Part shown: positions 1 through 9,633 of the stretch, piece by piece
How the letters are laid out: every line of letters starts with the position of its first letter
Numbering within the stretch: position 1 is the first letter of the stretch
Source of the DNA: Zhongshania aliphaticivorans
GTDB taxonomy: Bacteria; Pseudomonadota; Gammaproteobacteria; Pseudomonadales; Spongiibacteraceae
DNA length: 64,000 bases
Assembly (NCBI RefSeq): GCF_902705875.1
Contig: NZ_CACSIK010000002.1
Span: 304,356 to 368,355 of the forward strand
Reading direction: 5' to 3'
The notes under the pieces: generated by a model
What the model was told of the DNA's origin: nothing
Database searches by the model: none
What the model saw: the letters and a program-made list of their open reading frames with translations, nothing else
Program-made: the position numbers and the translations under genes

Positions 1-857
1 AAGTAAGTACGCATCATTTTGGTAATGATGAAGTCAATGCAATAGATCTTAGTACGATTAGCGCATCTGACGGCGAGGTTATTAGAACTCGGCATTTAGC
101 AGAGGTCGCAGATGCAGGATTTATAAAAATTATTTGGCAGTTAAATGGAAAAATTCATTTAGAGCAAAATAACAAAAGTTGTTTGATACTTCCTGGGCAG
201 GCTGCTGTGTGCGATACAGCGCGCCCTTATAAAATCGGAATGACCGACAGCTCGCGATTCGCAGTGCTGACTCTGCCGCATCAAGCGTGTGTCGGCTGGG
301 ATTATATTAGTGAATTTATATGCGGTACTAGGTTGCAGAACGGAGCTTCAATTAATGCTGCCTTAGGTTCGTTGATGGCGCTTGCCGCTGCAGACCAAGA
401 TTCCGTAACGAGTGAAGATGTTTTAACTGTTATTCAAGCTATTCAGTTAATGACTACCAAAGCTCTTCATCGCTCGGCGGCGACTCAAGGCGTGTCGAAA
501 TTTGATAATCCGAGGCTCTATAAGGTTCAGCGCTACATCCTTGAAAATATTTCAAACCCAAACTTTGGTACAGACGATCTAGCTTCAGCAATGTGTATGT
601 CTCGTCGATCTTTGTATATGCTTTTTGATGGTAGTGACACCACGCCGGCCAGATTAATTCGAGATACTCGTTTAGAGCTAGCAATGCATATGTTGGCTGA
701 TAACGGGCAGGCTCATAGGAAGATTACAGATATTGTGTTTGATATTGGGTTTAACGACTATGCAACTTTTAGTCGTATATTTAAAGTGCAATATGGTAAG
801 ACGCCAAGCGAATTTCGGTCGGCAACATTGGCATTGTCAAGAGGTGGTGTTCATTAG
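1..857 (+). CDS. AraC-family transcriptional regulator (5' end outside the window)
   Basis: The reading frame is open from the window edge (first full codon at position 3), so the start lies upstream and the gene is partial. The N-terminal half resembles the AraC-binding-like sensor domain of AlkR/ThnR-type regulators. The last 100 residues form the DNA-binding domain with two helix-turn-helix units, recognisable from DLASAMCMSRRSLYMLF and from DIGFNDYATFSRIFKVQYG followed by TPSEFR. It probably controls a neighbouring catabolic or transport operon, but no effector can be read from sequence. Its DNA-binding end is closely similar, also at nucleotide level, to a frameshifted relic at 25017-25295. 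The family call is firm; the target is unknown. Confidence 0.88.
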   Translation, partial: VSTHHFGNDEVNAIDLSTISASDGEVIRTRHLAEVADAGFIKIIWQLNGKIHLEQNNKSCLILPGQAAVCDTARPYKIGMTDSSRFAVLTLPHQACVGWDYISEFICGTRLQNGASINAALGSLMALAAADQDSVTSEDVLTVIQAIQLMTTKALHRSAATQGVSKFDNPRLYKVQRYILENISNPNFGTDDLASAMCMSRRSLYMLFDGSDTTPARLIRDTRLELAMHMLADNGQAHRKITDIVFDIGFNDYATFSRIFKVQYGKTPSEFRSATLALSRGGVH

Positions 858-1168
858 GTAATAATTTTAACGAAGCCAATATTGGTGCCCTGAGTGGTGT
901 ATCTCGGGGCGTTAATACTTTCTCTATAAACCCTCAAACCCTCAAACCCTCAAACCCTCAAACCCTCAAACCCTCAAGCTCTCAAGCCCTCAAACCCTTA
1001 AAGCTAACGTTTGGCTAGACCTCTACCTGTGGAATTATTGATATTTTGTTGTGGCAGAAAATGAATAATGAGCACGCTAGATCATTAAGTTTGCACGCAT
1101 AGGGATGCTTGACTCATTAATTAAATAGATTCTAGTGCTGCAGGAAATATTTAGCGAGGAGAGAGTTA
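858..1168. other. Intergenic region with tandem repeat and promoter for the next gene
   Basis: This 311-base gap holds the 8-bp tandem repeat at 928-999. The remainder is presumably the promoter and leader of the oxidoreductase gene at 1169. I see no further ORF or RNA gene in it. Confidence 0.5.
928..999. repeat. 8-bp tandem repeat, nine units of AAACCCTC
   Basis: Nine head-to-tail 8-bp units cover 72 bases. Units 1-6 are exact AAACCCTC; units 7-9 are variants (AAGCTCTC, AAGCCCTC, AAACCCTT). The array sits 70 bases after the AraC stop and 170 bases before the next start. Exact short units make it prone to slipped-strand copy-number change. The unit is not a multiple of three and is outside any gene, so any effect would act through promoter spacing or binding sites. 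Confidence 0.95.
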
Positions 1169-2197
1169 ATGTCAGCCATTAGTCGTCGTTTAGTTCTAAA
1201 AGAGCGCCCAAGATTTCAGATACCAACCGCAAAATGTTTTCGGCTTGAAGAAGTCGTTATTCCTAATCCAGGTCAGGGTCAAATTCGCATTCGTACTACT
1301 TGGTTAGGCATAGATCCAAATCTTTTTTCTAAAGTTAAAAAGGTATCAGATCAGTCAAAACCGATCGCAATCGGATCGGTAATGTACGGCGCTACGGTCG
1401 GTCGGGTTGATATTTCAAATCATCCAGATTTTAAAGAAGGTGATGTTGTTCACGGTTTGTGGGGGTGGCAGGATTATCACGTCTGTGATGGTTCCGGAAT
1501 TACTAAAATCAGTGATGACGGTTTGCGGCCTTCTTATTATCTTGGCGCGCTTGGTGCGGCAGGTTTTGGTGCATATCTAGCGGTTAATGAAGTTCTAAAA
1601 GTTAATCAAGGTGATGTCGTTTTTTGTAGTGCGGCCACAGGTGCTTTGGGCCAAATAGTGGGTCAGCTAAGTAAACTGAAGGGCGCCATGGTTTATGGCG
1701 CTGCAAGTTCAGATGAAAAATGTGGTTTGGCTGTCTCCGAGCTAGGTTATAAGGATTGTTTTAATTATAAAGCGCCTGACTTTGAGCGAACCGTAAGCGA
1801 TCGAATTGAATCCGGTATAGATGCGATGGTTGTGTCTGCTGGCGGTAAAACATTCGATGCTACCTTTCCAATGATGAATGTCGGCGGTCGCATCGCTGTT
1901 TGTGGTTTGATGGCCCTTTACTCTATGTCGCAATTACCGGTGACGCCAGACCGATCATTTATGATTTTGAATGAGATTTTATTAAAGCGATTAAGTGTCA
2001 GGGGTTCTATGGTGCTGGATAAACTAAATACCGAAGTGCATGCCAGGTTCATGACTGAAATGACGTCTTGGATAATTAGTGGAAAGATTAAACCGGTTGA
2101 GCACGTTATAGAGGGTTTGGAGAACGCGCCAAATGCGCTGAGAGGTATTTTTGACGGTGAGAATTTAGGGAAATCTGTAGTTCATATTTCCGATTAA
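1169..2197 (+). CDS. CurA-like NADP-dependent medium-chain oxidoreductase
   Basis: A 342-residue zinc-independent medium-chain dehydrogenase/reductase of the leukotriene B4 dehydrogenase/CurA/YncB type, which reduces the C=C bond of alpha,beta-unsaturated ketones with NADPH. The N-terminal GroES-like half carries the family signature around GIDPNLF (near residue 48), and the Rossmann part shows SAATGALGQIVGQLSKLKG (about 152-170). A GAGGAGAG ribosome site precedes the ATG. Length matches the family (330-345). It lies ahead of an MMPL/DUF1329 envelope cluster, so its substrate may be a hydrophobic unsaturated metabolite, but this is inference. Confidence 0.85.
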   Translation: MSAISRRLVLKERPRFQIPTAKCFRLEEVVIPNPGQGQIRIRTTWLGIDPNLFSKVKKVSDQSKPIAIGSVMYGATVGRVDISNHPDFKEGDVVHGLWGWQDYHVCDGSGITKISDDGLRPSYYLGALGAAGFGAYLAVNEVLKVNQGDVVFCSAATGALGQIVGQLSKLKGAMVYGAASSDEKCGLAVSELGYKDCFNYKAPDFERTVSDRIESGIDAMVVSAGGKTFDATFPMMNVGGRIAVCGLMALYSMSQLPVTPDRSFMILNEILLKRLSVRGSMVLDKLNTEVHARFMTEMTSWIISGKIKPVEHVIEGLENAPNALRGIFDGENLGKSVVHISD

Positions 2198-2350
2198 TAA
2201 TGGGGTCATTCAATCATTAGAATTTGAGCTATTTGATACGTGCTGCACATAGTGTCACTCAAATTGCACTTTGCAACAAGCATCGTAATTTCAAACTGAG
2301 AGAATAAAGATCTAGTGATGACAGAAGTGGGGCTATAACTTTAAAAAGTT

Positions 2351-4867
2351 ATGGAGTTGCCTAGCGGGCGGATGCGGTTCGCTTTTCATTTAAGCCAGTT
2401 AAAAGAATATAAAGATATGGAAAATTTAAGATTTAAAATAGCTCGCTGGATCGTGTCACATCGCGCTCAGGTTGCCTGCGTATTTCTTATTATTACTATT
2501 GGATTTGCCATTGGTGTGCCACGGGTAGACATAAGAACCATATTTGCAGATTTACTCCCTTCTGACGATCCATTTGTTCAGACTTTTAAAGATCACCCTA
2601 ATTTCGGTAATCCGTTAACAATTACCGTAATGGTAAAGCGTTCGGATGGTGGGAATATCTATAACGAAGATACCTTGAAGAAGGTGTGGGATCTTACTAG
2701 AAATATAGATCTTATAGAGGGTGTTGATCACGATAGGATTGTTTCGATAACAACTGAGAAGGCGAATTATGCTGAGGCGACTCCTATGGGAGTCGAGATG
2801 CAACCTTTAATGGGGGATCGAATTCCCAAAGGAAAGCAGGAGCTTGATGCCCTTCAGCGGAATGTAGAGCGCTCGCCAATGGCGCGAACCTACCTTGTCT
2901 CATCCGACGAAACTTCAACACTTATTCGCGCAGGCTTCCACGAGCATTTGTTAGATTATGGTCATGTATTTGATGAAATTCAGAAGCTTGCAAAGGATGC
3001 TGAAGATGGTAGCCATACCATCCGTGTCGTTGGGCAGCCGATCCTGACGGGGTGGGTATATCTTCTTCAGGAGCAAACCTACACAATTTTCGCGGTAACT
3101 GTTGGCTTGCTTATCATCGCTCTTGCCTTCTATATGCGGAATTTCGCTGGCGTCGTCACCCCGGTTGTATGTAGTTTTGTCGCCGCAATATGGGGCTTCG
3201 GTTTGGTTGGTTGGTTGAAGTCGCCAATTGAACCATTACTTATGGTTGTACCTTTGCTTTTAGTGGCGCGGTCTTTCTCTCACTGTGTTCAGTATACAGA
3301 ACGTTATTACGAGGTATTTAGTGAGCTTAAAGATCGTAAATTAGCATCTGAAGCGACGCTAGCAGTGATGATGGCGCCTAGTGTATTTGGCATCATTACC
3401 GACATGGTCGCGATAATGTGTATCGGTGTAGCGCCGATCCCAGCGATGCAGAGATTTGCTTTGTTCTGTGGTTTCTGGGCATTTTTCTTAATCCCGACGG
3501 GCGTCATGCTAATTGCCGTCATGCTCTCATACCTACCTACTCCAAAAAACATCGATGACATTATTGGTGACGATCGCGAAAAAGGCATTCATGGTTTTCA
3601 GAAGCGCGTTCTTGAGGGTGTCGCTTCTTTGATTACTGGAAAGCGCATTCCTAAGATAACTGCAACTATCGTATGTATTGTATCAATAGTGGTTATTATT
3701 CTTTCGCGGCAGGTTGAAATTGGGAACCCCACAGAGGGTAGTAATCTCCTGTGGGACGATTCTGAATTCAATGTTGGTGTAAGAGATGTTAATGATCACT
3801 TTCCGGGAGTTAACTCCCTGGAAATTATTCTTGAAGCCAAGGATCCAGATAATGTCCAGCAGCGTGCTGCCCGCACGGAAGAGGCATATGCCTTAACCAA
3901 AGAAATATTACGTGTTGCTTTAAGTCAGGAGCATCCAGCAAAGGCCGCGCGCTCATTCTCGGACTTTATGGAGGAGGGGTCACGTCTTTACTCTGGAGGC
4001 CATCCAGCGTGGCTTTCATTAGACCCCACTGATAGATCAGTAAACGCTGCGGGTGTAGCTGTAGCGTTTGGTCAAAATCCACTGAACTTTGCTGACGTCG
4101 CTGATTTCCAATTCCAACACAGTGCTATATCTCTGTTTTACAGAGACAACAAGCAAGAAACCATCGAAAGAGCACTAGTTGCCGCGCACGCTGCAGTTGA
4201 TGCTGTGGGTACAGATCATAAGGGAATTACTGTCCGAATGGCATCTGGGACTATTGCCTTGCAGCACGCGATGAATTCTGTAGTTAAACGTTATGAATGG
4301 ATTTTGCTGGGGCTTGCATGTCTCGCGATATTCTTTATCGCAAGCTATATGTACAAATCATTCGTTGCCTCGCTTGTGTTACTTGTGCCGGTAGTTTTAG
4401 CAAACTTCTACCTCACGGCGACGATGTCAGTCTTGGGTATTGGTCTAGATATTAATTCCGTGATGGTGGCTGTTCTCGGTGTTGGTGTAGGTATCGATTA
4501 TGGCATCTACTTGTTGTCACGAATTTGCGAGGAATATCACGCACAAGGTGAAGACTGGGATCGAGCCATAACAGAAGCACTTACAACTACCGGTAAAGCA
4601 ATAATGTTTACCGCTTCTATTATGCTGATCGGGATTATGCCTTGGTATTTCCTGTCAGATCTAAAGTTTATGGCTGATATGGGTCTGTTACTTTCAGCAA
4701 TTATGTTGATCAATATGGTGCTTGCTTTGCTTGTGTTGCCGTTGATCGTATCGGTGCTAAAACCTAAGTTTGTAACGAGAACGGACTTGATGGTTGGTGA
4801 AGGTATTGACCTCTCTTGGTTTAGTGAAGAAAAAACACGAGAAAAAGAGCAGGGCGTTAGCGCATAA
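2351..4867 (+). CDS. MMPL/RND-superfamily transporter (HAE3 type)
   Basis: An inner-membrane transporter of up to 838 residues with the RND pseudo-duplicated layout: one N-terminal membrane helix, a large periplasmic domain, a helix cluster, then the same again. The second half includes the helix segment AVLGVGVGIDYGIYLLSRI, where the GxDYG motif is the conserved proton-relay element of MMPL proteins. An internal ATG at 2417 (residue 23, reading MENLRFKIARW) fits family N-termini better than 2351; neither has a strong ribosome site. It probably moves a hydrophobic molecule across the inner membrane together with the DUF1329, YCF48-like and DUF1302 proteins encoded directly downstream. Confidence 0.88.
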   Translation: MELPSGRMRFAFHLSQLKEYKDMENLRFKIARWIVSHRAQVACVFLIITIGFAIGVPRVDIRTIFADLLPSDDPFVQTFKDHPNFGNPLTITVMVKRSDGGNIYNEDTLKKVWDLTRNIDLIEGVDHDRIVSITTEKANYAEATPMGVEMQPLMGDRIPKGKQELDALQRNVERSPMARTYLVSSDETSTLIRAGFHEHLLDYGHVFDEIQKLAKDAEDGSHTIRVVGQPILTGWVYLLQEQTYTIFAVTVGLLIIALAFYMRNFAGVVTPVVCSFVAAIWGFGLVGWLKSPIEPLLMVVPLLLVARSFSHCVQYTERYYEVFSELKDRKLASEATLAVMMAPSVFGIITDMVAIMCIGVAPIPAMQRFALFCGFWAFFLIPTGVMLIAVMLSYLPTPKNIDDIIGDDREKGIHGFQKRVLEGVASLITGKRIPKITATIVCIVSIVVIILSRQVEIGNPTEGSNLLWDDSEFNVGVRDVNDHFPGVNSLEIILEAKDPDNVQQRAARTEEAYALTKEILRVALSQEHPAKAARSFSDFMEEGSRLYSGGHPAWLSLDPTDRSVNAAGVAVAFGQNPLNFADVADFQFQHSAISLFYRDNKQETIERALVAAHAAVDAVGTDHKGITVRMASGTIALQHAMNSVVKRYEWILLGLACLAIFFIASYMYKSFVASLVLLVPVVLANFYLTATMSVLGIGLDINSVMVAVLGVGVGIDYGIYLLSRICEEYHAQGEDWDRAITEALTTTGKAIMFTASIMLIGIMPWYFLSDLKFMADMGLLLSAIMLINMVLALLVLPLIVSVLKPKFVTRTDLMVGEGIDLSWFSEEKTREKEQGVSA

Positions 4868-4955
4868 GTACTATTAGTTGATCGAGCAAAAAAACCGTAA
4901 AGTCGCAAGCGGTTAGATATTGCGACACGTAAATAATAATTCACCGGAGGGTGTT

Positions 4956-6347
4956 ATGCATATTCGTAAATACGATTTAAATTTTGGCCGGCGTGAGCTG
5001 CTTAAAGGTATAGCGTGCGGTGCCGGTACCGGTATTCTGATGCCAATAGAAAAAGTTATGGCTAAGGACATGCCTCTTACAAACGCATATCCCGATGAGC
5101 TATATAGCATTGAAGCACAAACAAAGGGGAAAATTAGCGTAGGAGATTACATAACTAAGGCAAATGTAGAGCATGCTAAACACATTCTTGATCCTTCAAT
5201 GTATGACCAGATAAAAAATGCTGGGCGTCGAATTAAGATAAAAGCTCCAACTACTGATTTACGCCAACTCTTTAACCATGCTTATTACGAGGCAATGCAG
5301 CGCAACATAGCTGAGGGTCGAACAGGTAAGTTTAATGCAGATGGAAATGTGGTGGACTCACAGGGAAATCCTTGGGGTGGTGGTGTTCCATTTATTAGTC
5401 CAAAAACCGGTGTTGAAGTCTGGGCAAACATGGCGATGAGCTGGGGCCGTGCAGATGCCAACACTTACGCAATTAAGCAGTGGGACTTTGGTGCTGATGG
5501 AAAGCTAGAGTATCAGTACGACTTTCAATGGGTGGAGCTTCAAATGCAAGCGCGGACAGATAGAAAAGTGTTCCGTGGATATGATAAGGAGCTTAGAAGA
5601 CAAACTGTTTATTTTACTAACTCCGCAGATGTTCGCGGTACGTCATTTCTAAGTAACTGGTCTGTAGATCAGCGTCAGATTCCTGATCTGTATGGTTACT
5701 TGCCGGAGTTTCGCCGCGTTAGACAGTTCCCGGCCAACCAGCGCTTCGAGCCGCTTATCCCTGGCGCGACTTGGTTCCTTACCGATCCATGGGCAGCCGG
5801 CGATCCGTTCTTGACATGGGGTAATCATAAGATTGTTGAGCGGAAACCAATGCTTATCGCTTGTAGCGGTAACTTCTCTGGAACGGATGATAACTGGCAG
5901 CCAAAAGAGCAGGAAGGTAATCCTATATTTTGGGAGTCGGAATACGAAATGGCACCGGATATTATCGTAACTTCATGTGAGCCTGTAGCCTTTCCTCGGT
6001 CACCAGTGAGTAAAAAGCTGGTATATGTTGATGCCCGTAATAGCGTGCCGTGTGGTTGCGTGAGATATGACCGTCAAGGAAAACTATGGGCTAACTTCGA
6101 AATGGCGTTCGGTCAATTTGTTGGTGGTGGTAAGGATGGCAAGCGAGTAGTCATGAGCGCGGATGGTAAGACACCTGCATGGTCTTGGACTTACTGTATG
6201 ATTTACGACCATCAGAACAAGCGTATGTCGCGTACCCATCATGCCAAAAAAGGCGTTGGCACCGAATCTTTATTCCAGATTGATGAAGATTGGTTGTTTG
6301 AAACCTATTGTACTCAGCAGGCATTGCAGTCGCTTGGTCGTGCATAA
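4956..6347 (+). CDS. DUF1329 (LolA-like) protein with Tat-type signal, copy 1
   Basis: A 463-residue exported protein of the DUF1329 family (PF07044), whose fold is related to the lipoprotein carrier LolA. I placed the start at ATG 4956 because a CCGGAGGG ribosome site precedes it; the frame is open slightly further upstream. The N-terminus has GRRELLKG followed by a hydrophobic stretch and a likely cut near VMA-KD, consistent with Tat export. Conserved blocks include AYPDELYS, YGYLPEFRRVRQFPANQRFEPL and SPVSKKLVYVD. A paralogue lies at 9634-11004. By family context it may bind a lipid-like ligand in the periplasm for the neighbouring transporter; no function has been assigned from sequence. 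Confidence 0.88.
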   Translation: MHIRKYDLNFGRRELLKGIACGAGTGILMPIEKVMAKDMPLTNAYPDELYSIEAQTKGKISVGDYITKANVEHAKHILDPSMYDQIKNAGRRIKIKAPTTDLRQLFNHAYYEAMQRNIAEGRTGKFNADGNVVDSQGNPWGGGVPFISPKTGVEVWANMAMSWGRADANTYAIKQWDFGADGKLEYQYDFQWVELQMQARTDRKVFRGYDKELRRQTVYFTNSADVRGTSFLSNWSVDQRQIPDLYGYLPEFRRVRQFPANQRFEPLIPGATWFLTDPWAAGDPFLTWGNHKIVERKPMLIACSGNFSGTDDNWQPKEQEGNPIFWESEYEMAPDIIVTSCEPVAFPRSPVSKKLVYVDARNSVPCGCVRYDRQGKLWANFEMAFGQFVGGGKDGKRVVMSADGKTPAWSWTYCMIYDHQNKRMSRTHHAKKGVGTESLFQIDEDWLFETYCTQQALQSLGRA

Positions 6348-6422
6348 CTAACACTGCTGTTATGTAAAACGCGGTGTATTGGCATCGCGTATTTACTGCC
6401 TGATGAAGGATGGAGATTGGGA

Positions 6423-7433
6423 ATGAAGTCGCGGCTATCAATTTGGTATTTGGCACTTTTGATGTTGGTATTAATTAAGCCAGTTCTGGCTGCGGATGTA
6501 GATGAAAGTCTCAATTCCGTAGTTAGCCAAGCAACACCGACAGATCGCTTATTTAGTGTCGATTTCAATAAAGACACGGGCGTCGCAGTGGGTGAAGCTG
6601 GCTTAATAATGCGAACTGACGATGCAGGTCAAACTTGGAAAAAAGAGAAGTCACCAACAACTCTCGGCTTAATTAGTGTCGCCCATAGTGGCGGCAGAGA
6701 GATTGCTGTCGGGCAAATGGGTGTCGTGCTAGTACGAGAAGGCACGTCTGCTTGGAAAGTATCTGACAGCGGCTCAGATATGCGCTTATTAAAAGTTGAT
6801 ATAAATAGTCACGGTTTAGCTGTAGCAGCAGGTGCCTTTGGTACCCTTCTGCGTTCAAAAGATGGCGGTAATAGCTGGGAAACAATAGTTCCCGATTGGG
6901 CTGCACTATACGATTCAGGTGCTGGTGATACGGCTGTTATTCGAGACGAACCAACCAATTACGTTGTTAAAGTTCTAGAAGACAACAGAATTATCGTTGG
7001 TGGTGAATATGGTCAACTAAATGTATCAGAAGATGGTGGCGATACTTGGTCTATTTTGTATCGACATCCAGAAGTAGATGGAGATACAGCGGCCACATTC
7101 TTTGATTTGAAACTGTCGGGAAAAACTGGGTATGCGGTTGGTCAAGCGGGTTTGGTTATTCGCACCGATGATGCCGGCAAAACATGGACATCAGTTGCAG
7201 CTAATACTAAAGGTAGTTTCTTTGCAGTTACGTATACCGGAGCAAGCAAAGTATTTGTGGTTGGCCAGCGGGTGGCGATGAAAAGCATCAATGGCGGCGA
7301 GAGCTGGGAGCAATTTGAACCTTTAGATCTTAGCCTCAATTGGTACTCGGGCTTAGGCCAAACTGCACCTAACAACGGCCGGATTGTGGCTGTGGGGCAT
7401 AGCGCGCGTATCTTGTCTCTTTCACCTTTTTAA
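6423..7433 (+). CDS. YCF48/BNR-repeat beta-propeller, secreted
   Basis: A 336-residue protein related to the photosystem II assembly factor YCF48, and to sialidase-type BNR repeats, but here in a non-photosynthetic context. The start is ATG 6423, with AAGGATGGAG upstream. It has a classic Sec signal peptide (KSRLSIWYLALLMLVLIKPVLA-AD). Repeated propeller blades carry the pattern of a Gly-rich turn followed by DGGxxW or DAGxTW: DDAGQTWKK, DGGNSWET, DGGDTWSI, DDAGKTWTS and NGGESWEQ. It lies between DUF1329 and DUF1302 genes, a recurrent arrangement in hydrophobic-compound degraders, and probably works in the periplasm as an assembly or scaffold factor for that system. Confidence 0.85.
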   Translation: MKSRLSIWYLALLMLVLIKPVLAADVDESLNSVVSQATPTDRLFSVDFNKDTGVAVGEAGLIMRTDDAGQTWKKEKSPTTLGLISVAHSGGREIAVGQMGVVLVREGTSAWKVSDSGSDMRLLKVDINSHGLAVAAGAFGTLLRSKDGGNSWETIVPDWAALYDSGAGDTAVIRDEPTNYVVKVLEDNRIIVGGEYGQLNVSEDGGDTWSILYRHPEVDGDTAATFFDLKLSGKTGYAVGQAGLVIRTDDAGKTWTSVAANTKGSFFAVTYTGASKVFVVGQRVAMKSINGGESWEQFEPLDLSLNWYSGLGQTAPNNGRIVAVGHSARILSLSPF

Positions 7434-7488
7434 TAACAAAGTTTCTACGTGGTTATATCGCTGTAAGAATCTATAGTGAGGGAAAAAA

Positions 7489-9543
7489 ATGAAAAAATAT
7501 AATAGCCGCAATAAAATTGCATCCTGTGTACTTTACTTGGCGGGGAGCGTTACGGCTCAATCCGTTCTTGCCGGTGGTCTGGTTGAAGAGCTGATTGATA
7601 AGACAACATTCTTTGGTCAGGTTCGTCTAGATGCTGCATATAATACGTCTGGCAGTGAAAACCCATACAACCAGAGTAACGTCCCGTTTCAGGATGTTGA
7701 AGTGTCGCGTCAAGCATATATTCCACCAGATCTTGGTGGCGGTCGATGGGGCGATATTCCTATTCCCGCGCTGCCATTTGTACTTGATACAAAAGACACT
7801 GTGCGCCGGAGTGATCGAATTCCAGAAGATAATTATGATTTCACTCAAGCTATAATGCGTTTTAACGGTGAAATGAATACAAAATTCACTAGAAATCTTA
7901 GTCTTAACATCAAAGTACGTGCGTTGTTTGATCCAGAGGTTAATGCCGGTTTCGATGCTATGGAAGTGCAAAATGACCAAGGTGGTATTGCTGGTGGCGG
8001 TGGCGACCGCTATGCAGATACTGGTGGTGTAGACTTCTATCAAGCCAAGGGCCGAAACGGCAAGAATATTAATCCGTTTGAAATTGCTGGTCGCGATTAT
8101 ATGTTGGATTTTCCGACATTCATTTTAAATTACAAAACCGGTAAGTATGACTTTAGATTTGGTAACCAACAAATCGCCTGGGGGCAGGCTGTATTTTTCC
8201 GTACACTTGATGTTGCAAATGGTCTGGATTTGCGTCGTCATCTGATTTTAGATCGCGCCATTGAAGAGTACGAAGATGAGCGTACGCCAAAATTGGCGTT
8301 TAGAGCAACCATGCAGGCGACGTCTAACATTACCGCAGATGCCTTTGTTGGTAAGTTTCAGCCTGATGTTTTGCCTAACCCAAATAGCCAGTTCAACGTA
8401 ATACCTTCGCAGTTTTATCGTCCACTCGATAATTATTATAGTGGTGACTACGACAGTAAACTAGACTTCGGTATTCGATTTAAAGCTGACTACGGTAACT
8501 TCGGTTGGCAAGCTATGGCGGTTAGCAGGTACAACTCGCTGGGTGTATTTAAATGGGCTGAAAGTGGTATCAACAAGGGTCTTACGCCATTCGGTGGAAC
8601 CGTAGGAGCAATTGTCGAAACTGCTTACTCTGCAAAACCTAAGTGTAGTGGGGCTCAAAACCCGTACGATAATTTTTGTAGACGTTATGACAGTGTTGGC
8701 GAGGCATTATCTCACTCGCCCTTTACTGTTGGACCTGGCGGTGTTTATAGCGATAAAGAGTGGTTCTCTACCGCCTCTGGCGTTCGTTTAGATGGGCTAG
8801 ACGCATTAAATACGGCAATTGCTGAATTTGAAGGCCTTCGTGATGTATTTGCCTCACCTGCGGCCAATGCGACTGAAGCAGCAGCGCTTCTAAACACGTT
8901 CTTTATTGGCGCCGGCGGCAGTATTCGCGGGAATGTTCAGCGCGATTACTATCGCGAGCAAGTGTTTGGCCTTGGTGGAAGCTATGTAAATGAGACTGAG
9001 GATATCGATTCGTTTTGGAATCAGGTTATCGTTAATGTTGAAGTCCAATACACTCCAGAGCGGGTTTATACATCGCCTGGTCTTGCTAGAGACGGTATAA
9101 CCAGCGACGAGTATATCTTTACAGCTGTTGCGGAAAAATGGCATCGCTGGAGCGAGACCTTCCCATCTGCATACCTTGTTGCGCAATACATGCACCGCAG
9201 TGAAAGTGATTTAGTTGGTCTTCACTTAAGTGGTTACGGTGGCAACGTAGGCAATACAGATTATAAGCGTTCAGATGGTATTTCCGGTGCTGACTATCTT
9301 GTGTTCGCTGGTTTCCAACCCTGGCCGAATAAGAAATTTGTTGCTGAATGGGCGTTTCTATACGATATCCGCGGTGGCATTTTGGCTCAGCCGCTTATTA
9401 AATGGAATCCAGGTAGTGGTCTTAGCGTAGATCTATTTTATAACTACCTTAAGTCTAATATTCGCGGTGATTCAGCTGATACCTTAACTCGCTCTCTTGA
9501 TCATATTCAAGAAGTTGGTATACGTATTGGATACCAATTGTAA
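7489..9543 (+). CDS. DUF1302 outer-membrane protein
   Basis: A 684-residue exported protein of the DUF1302 family, with a signal peptide ending near VLA-GG and alternating beta-strand sequence rich in aromatic residues and ending RIGYQL, as expected for a C-terminal outer-membrane beta-barrel strand. Family blocks such as YDFRFGNQQIAWGQA and the extended-strand region after it are visible. A GAGGGA ribosome site precedes the ATG. DUF1302 proteins repeatedly accompany DUF1329 and MMPL genes; an outer-membrane channel or receptor role for a hydrophobic substrate is the best inference. A rho-independent terminator follows 45 bases later. Confidence 0.87.
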   Translation: MKKYNSRNKIASCVLYLAGSVTAQSVLAGGLVEELIDKTTFFGQVRLDAAYNTSGSENPYNQSNVPFQDVEVSRQAYIPPDLGGGRWGDIPIPALPFVLDTKDTVRRSDRIPEDNYDFTQAIMRFNGEMNTKFTRNLSLNIKVRALFDPEVNAGFDAMEVQNDQGGIAGGGGDRYADTGGVDFYQAKGRNGKNINPFEIAGRDYMLDFPTFILNYKTGKYDFRFGNQQIAWGQAVFFRTLDVANGLDLRRHLILDRAIEEYEDERTPKLAFRATMQATSNITADAFVGKFQPDVLPNPNSQFNVIPSQFYRPLDNYYSGDYDSKLDFGIRFKADYGNFGWQAMAVSRYNSLGVFKWAESGINKGLTPFGGTVGAIVETAYSAKPKCSGAQNPYDNFCRRYDSVGEALSHSPFTVGPGGVYSDKEWFSTASGVRLDGLDALNTAIAEFEGLRDVFASPAANATEAAALLNTFFIGAGGSIRGNVQRDYYREQVFGLGGSYVNETEDIDSFWNQVIVNVEVQYTPERVYTSPGLARDGITSDEYIFTAVAEKWHRWSETFPSAYLVAQYMHRSESDLVGLHLSGYGGNVGNTDYKRSDGISGADYLVFAGFQPWPNKKFVAEWAFLYDIRGGILAQPLIKWNPGSGLSVDLFYNYLKSNIRGDSADTLTRSLDHIQEVGIRIGYQL

Positions 9544-9587
9544 GTAGTTTTCCGGAGGGACTGCTGGGGGAATTTATTACCCCATTT

Positions 9588-9618
9588 GGCCGGCAATAGT
9601 TTATTGCCGGCCTTTTTT
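9588..9618 (+). terminator. Rho-independent terminator after DUF1302
   Basis: A perfect 11-bp stem (GGCCGGCAATA / TATTGCCGGCC) with a 3-base loop is followed by six T. It separates DUF1302 from the second DUF1329 gene. It also rules out the longer in-frame TTG start of that gene at 9586, which would lie inside the hairpin. Confidence 0.92.
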
Positions 9619-9633
9619 AATGAGGACTTTAAG

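Noticed and set aside
928..999. CRISPR-like array
   Set aside because: Units are 8 bases and directly adjacent with no spacers; it is a simple tandem repeat. No cas genes are in the window.
9586..9633. Longer N-terminus for DUF1329 copy 2
   Set aside because: The extra codons lie within a perfect terminator hairpin and its T-run; ATG 9634 has a ribosome site and gives a proper Tat signal.
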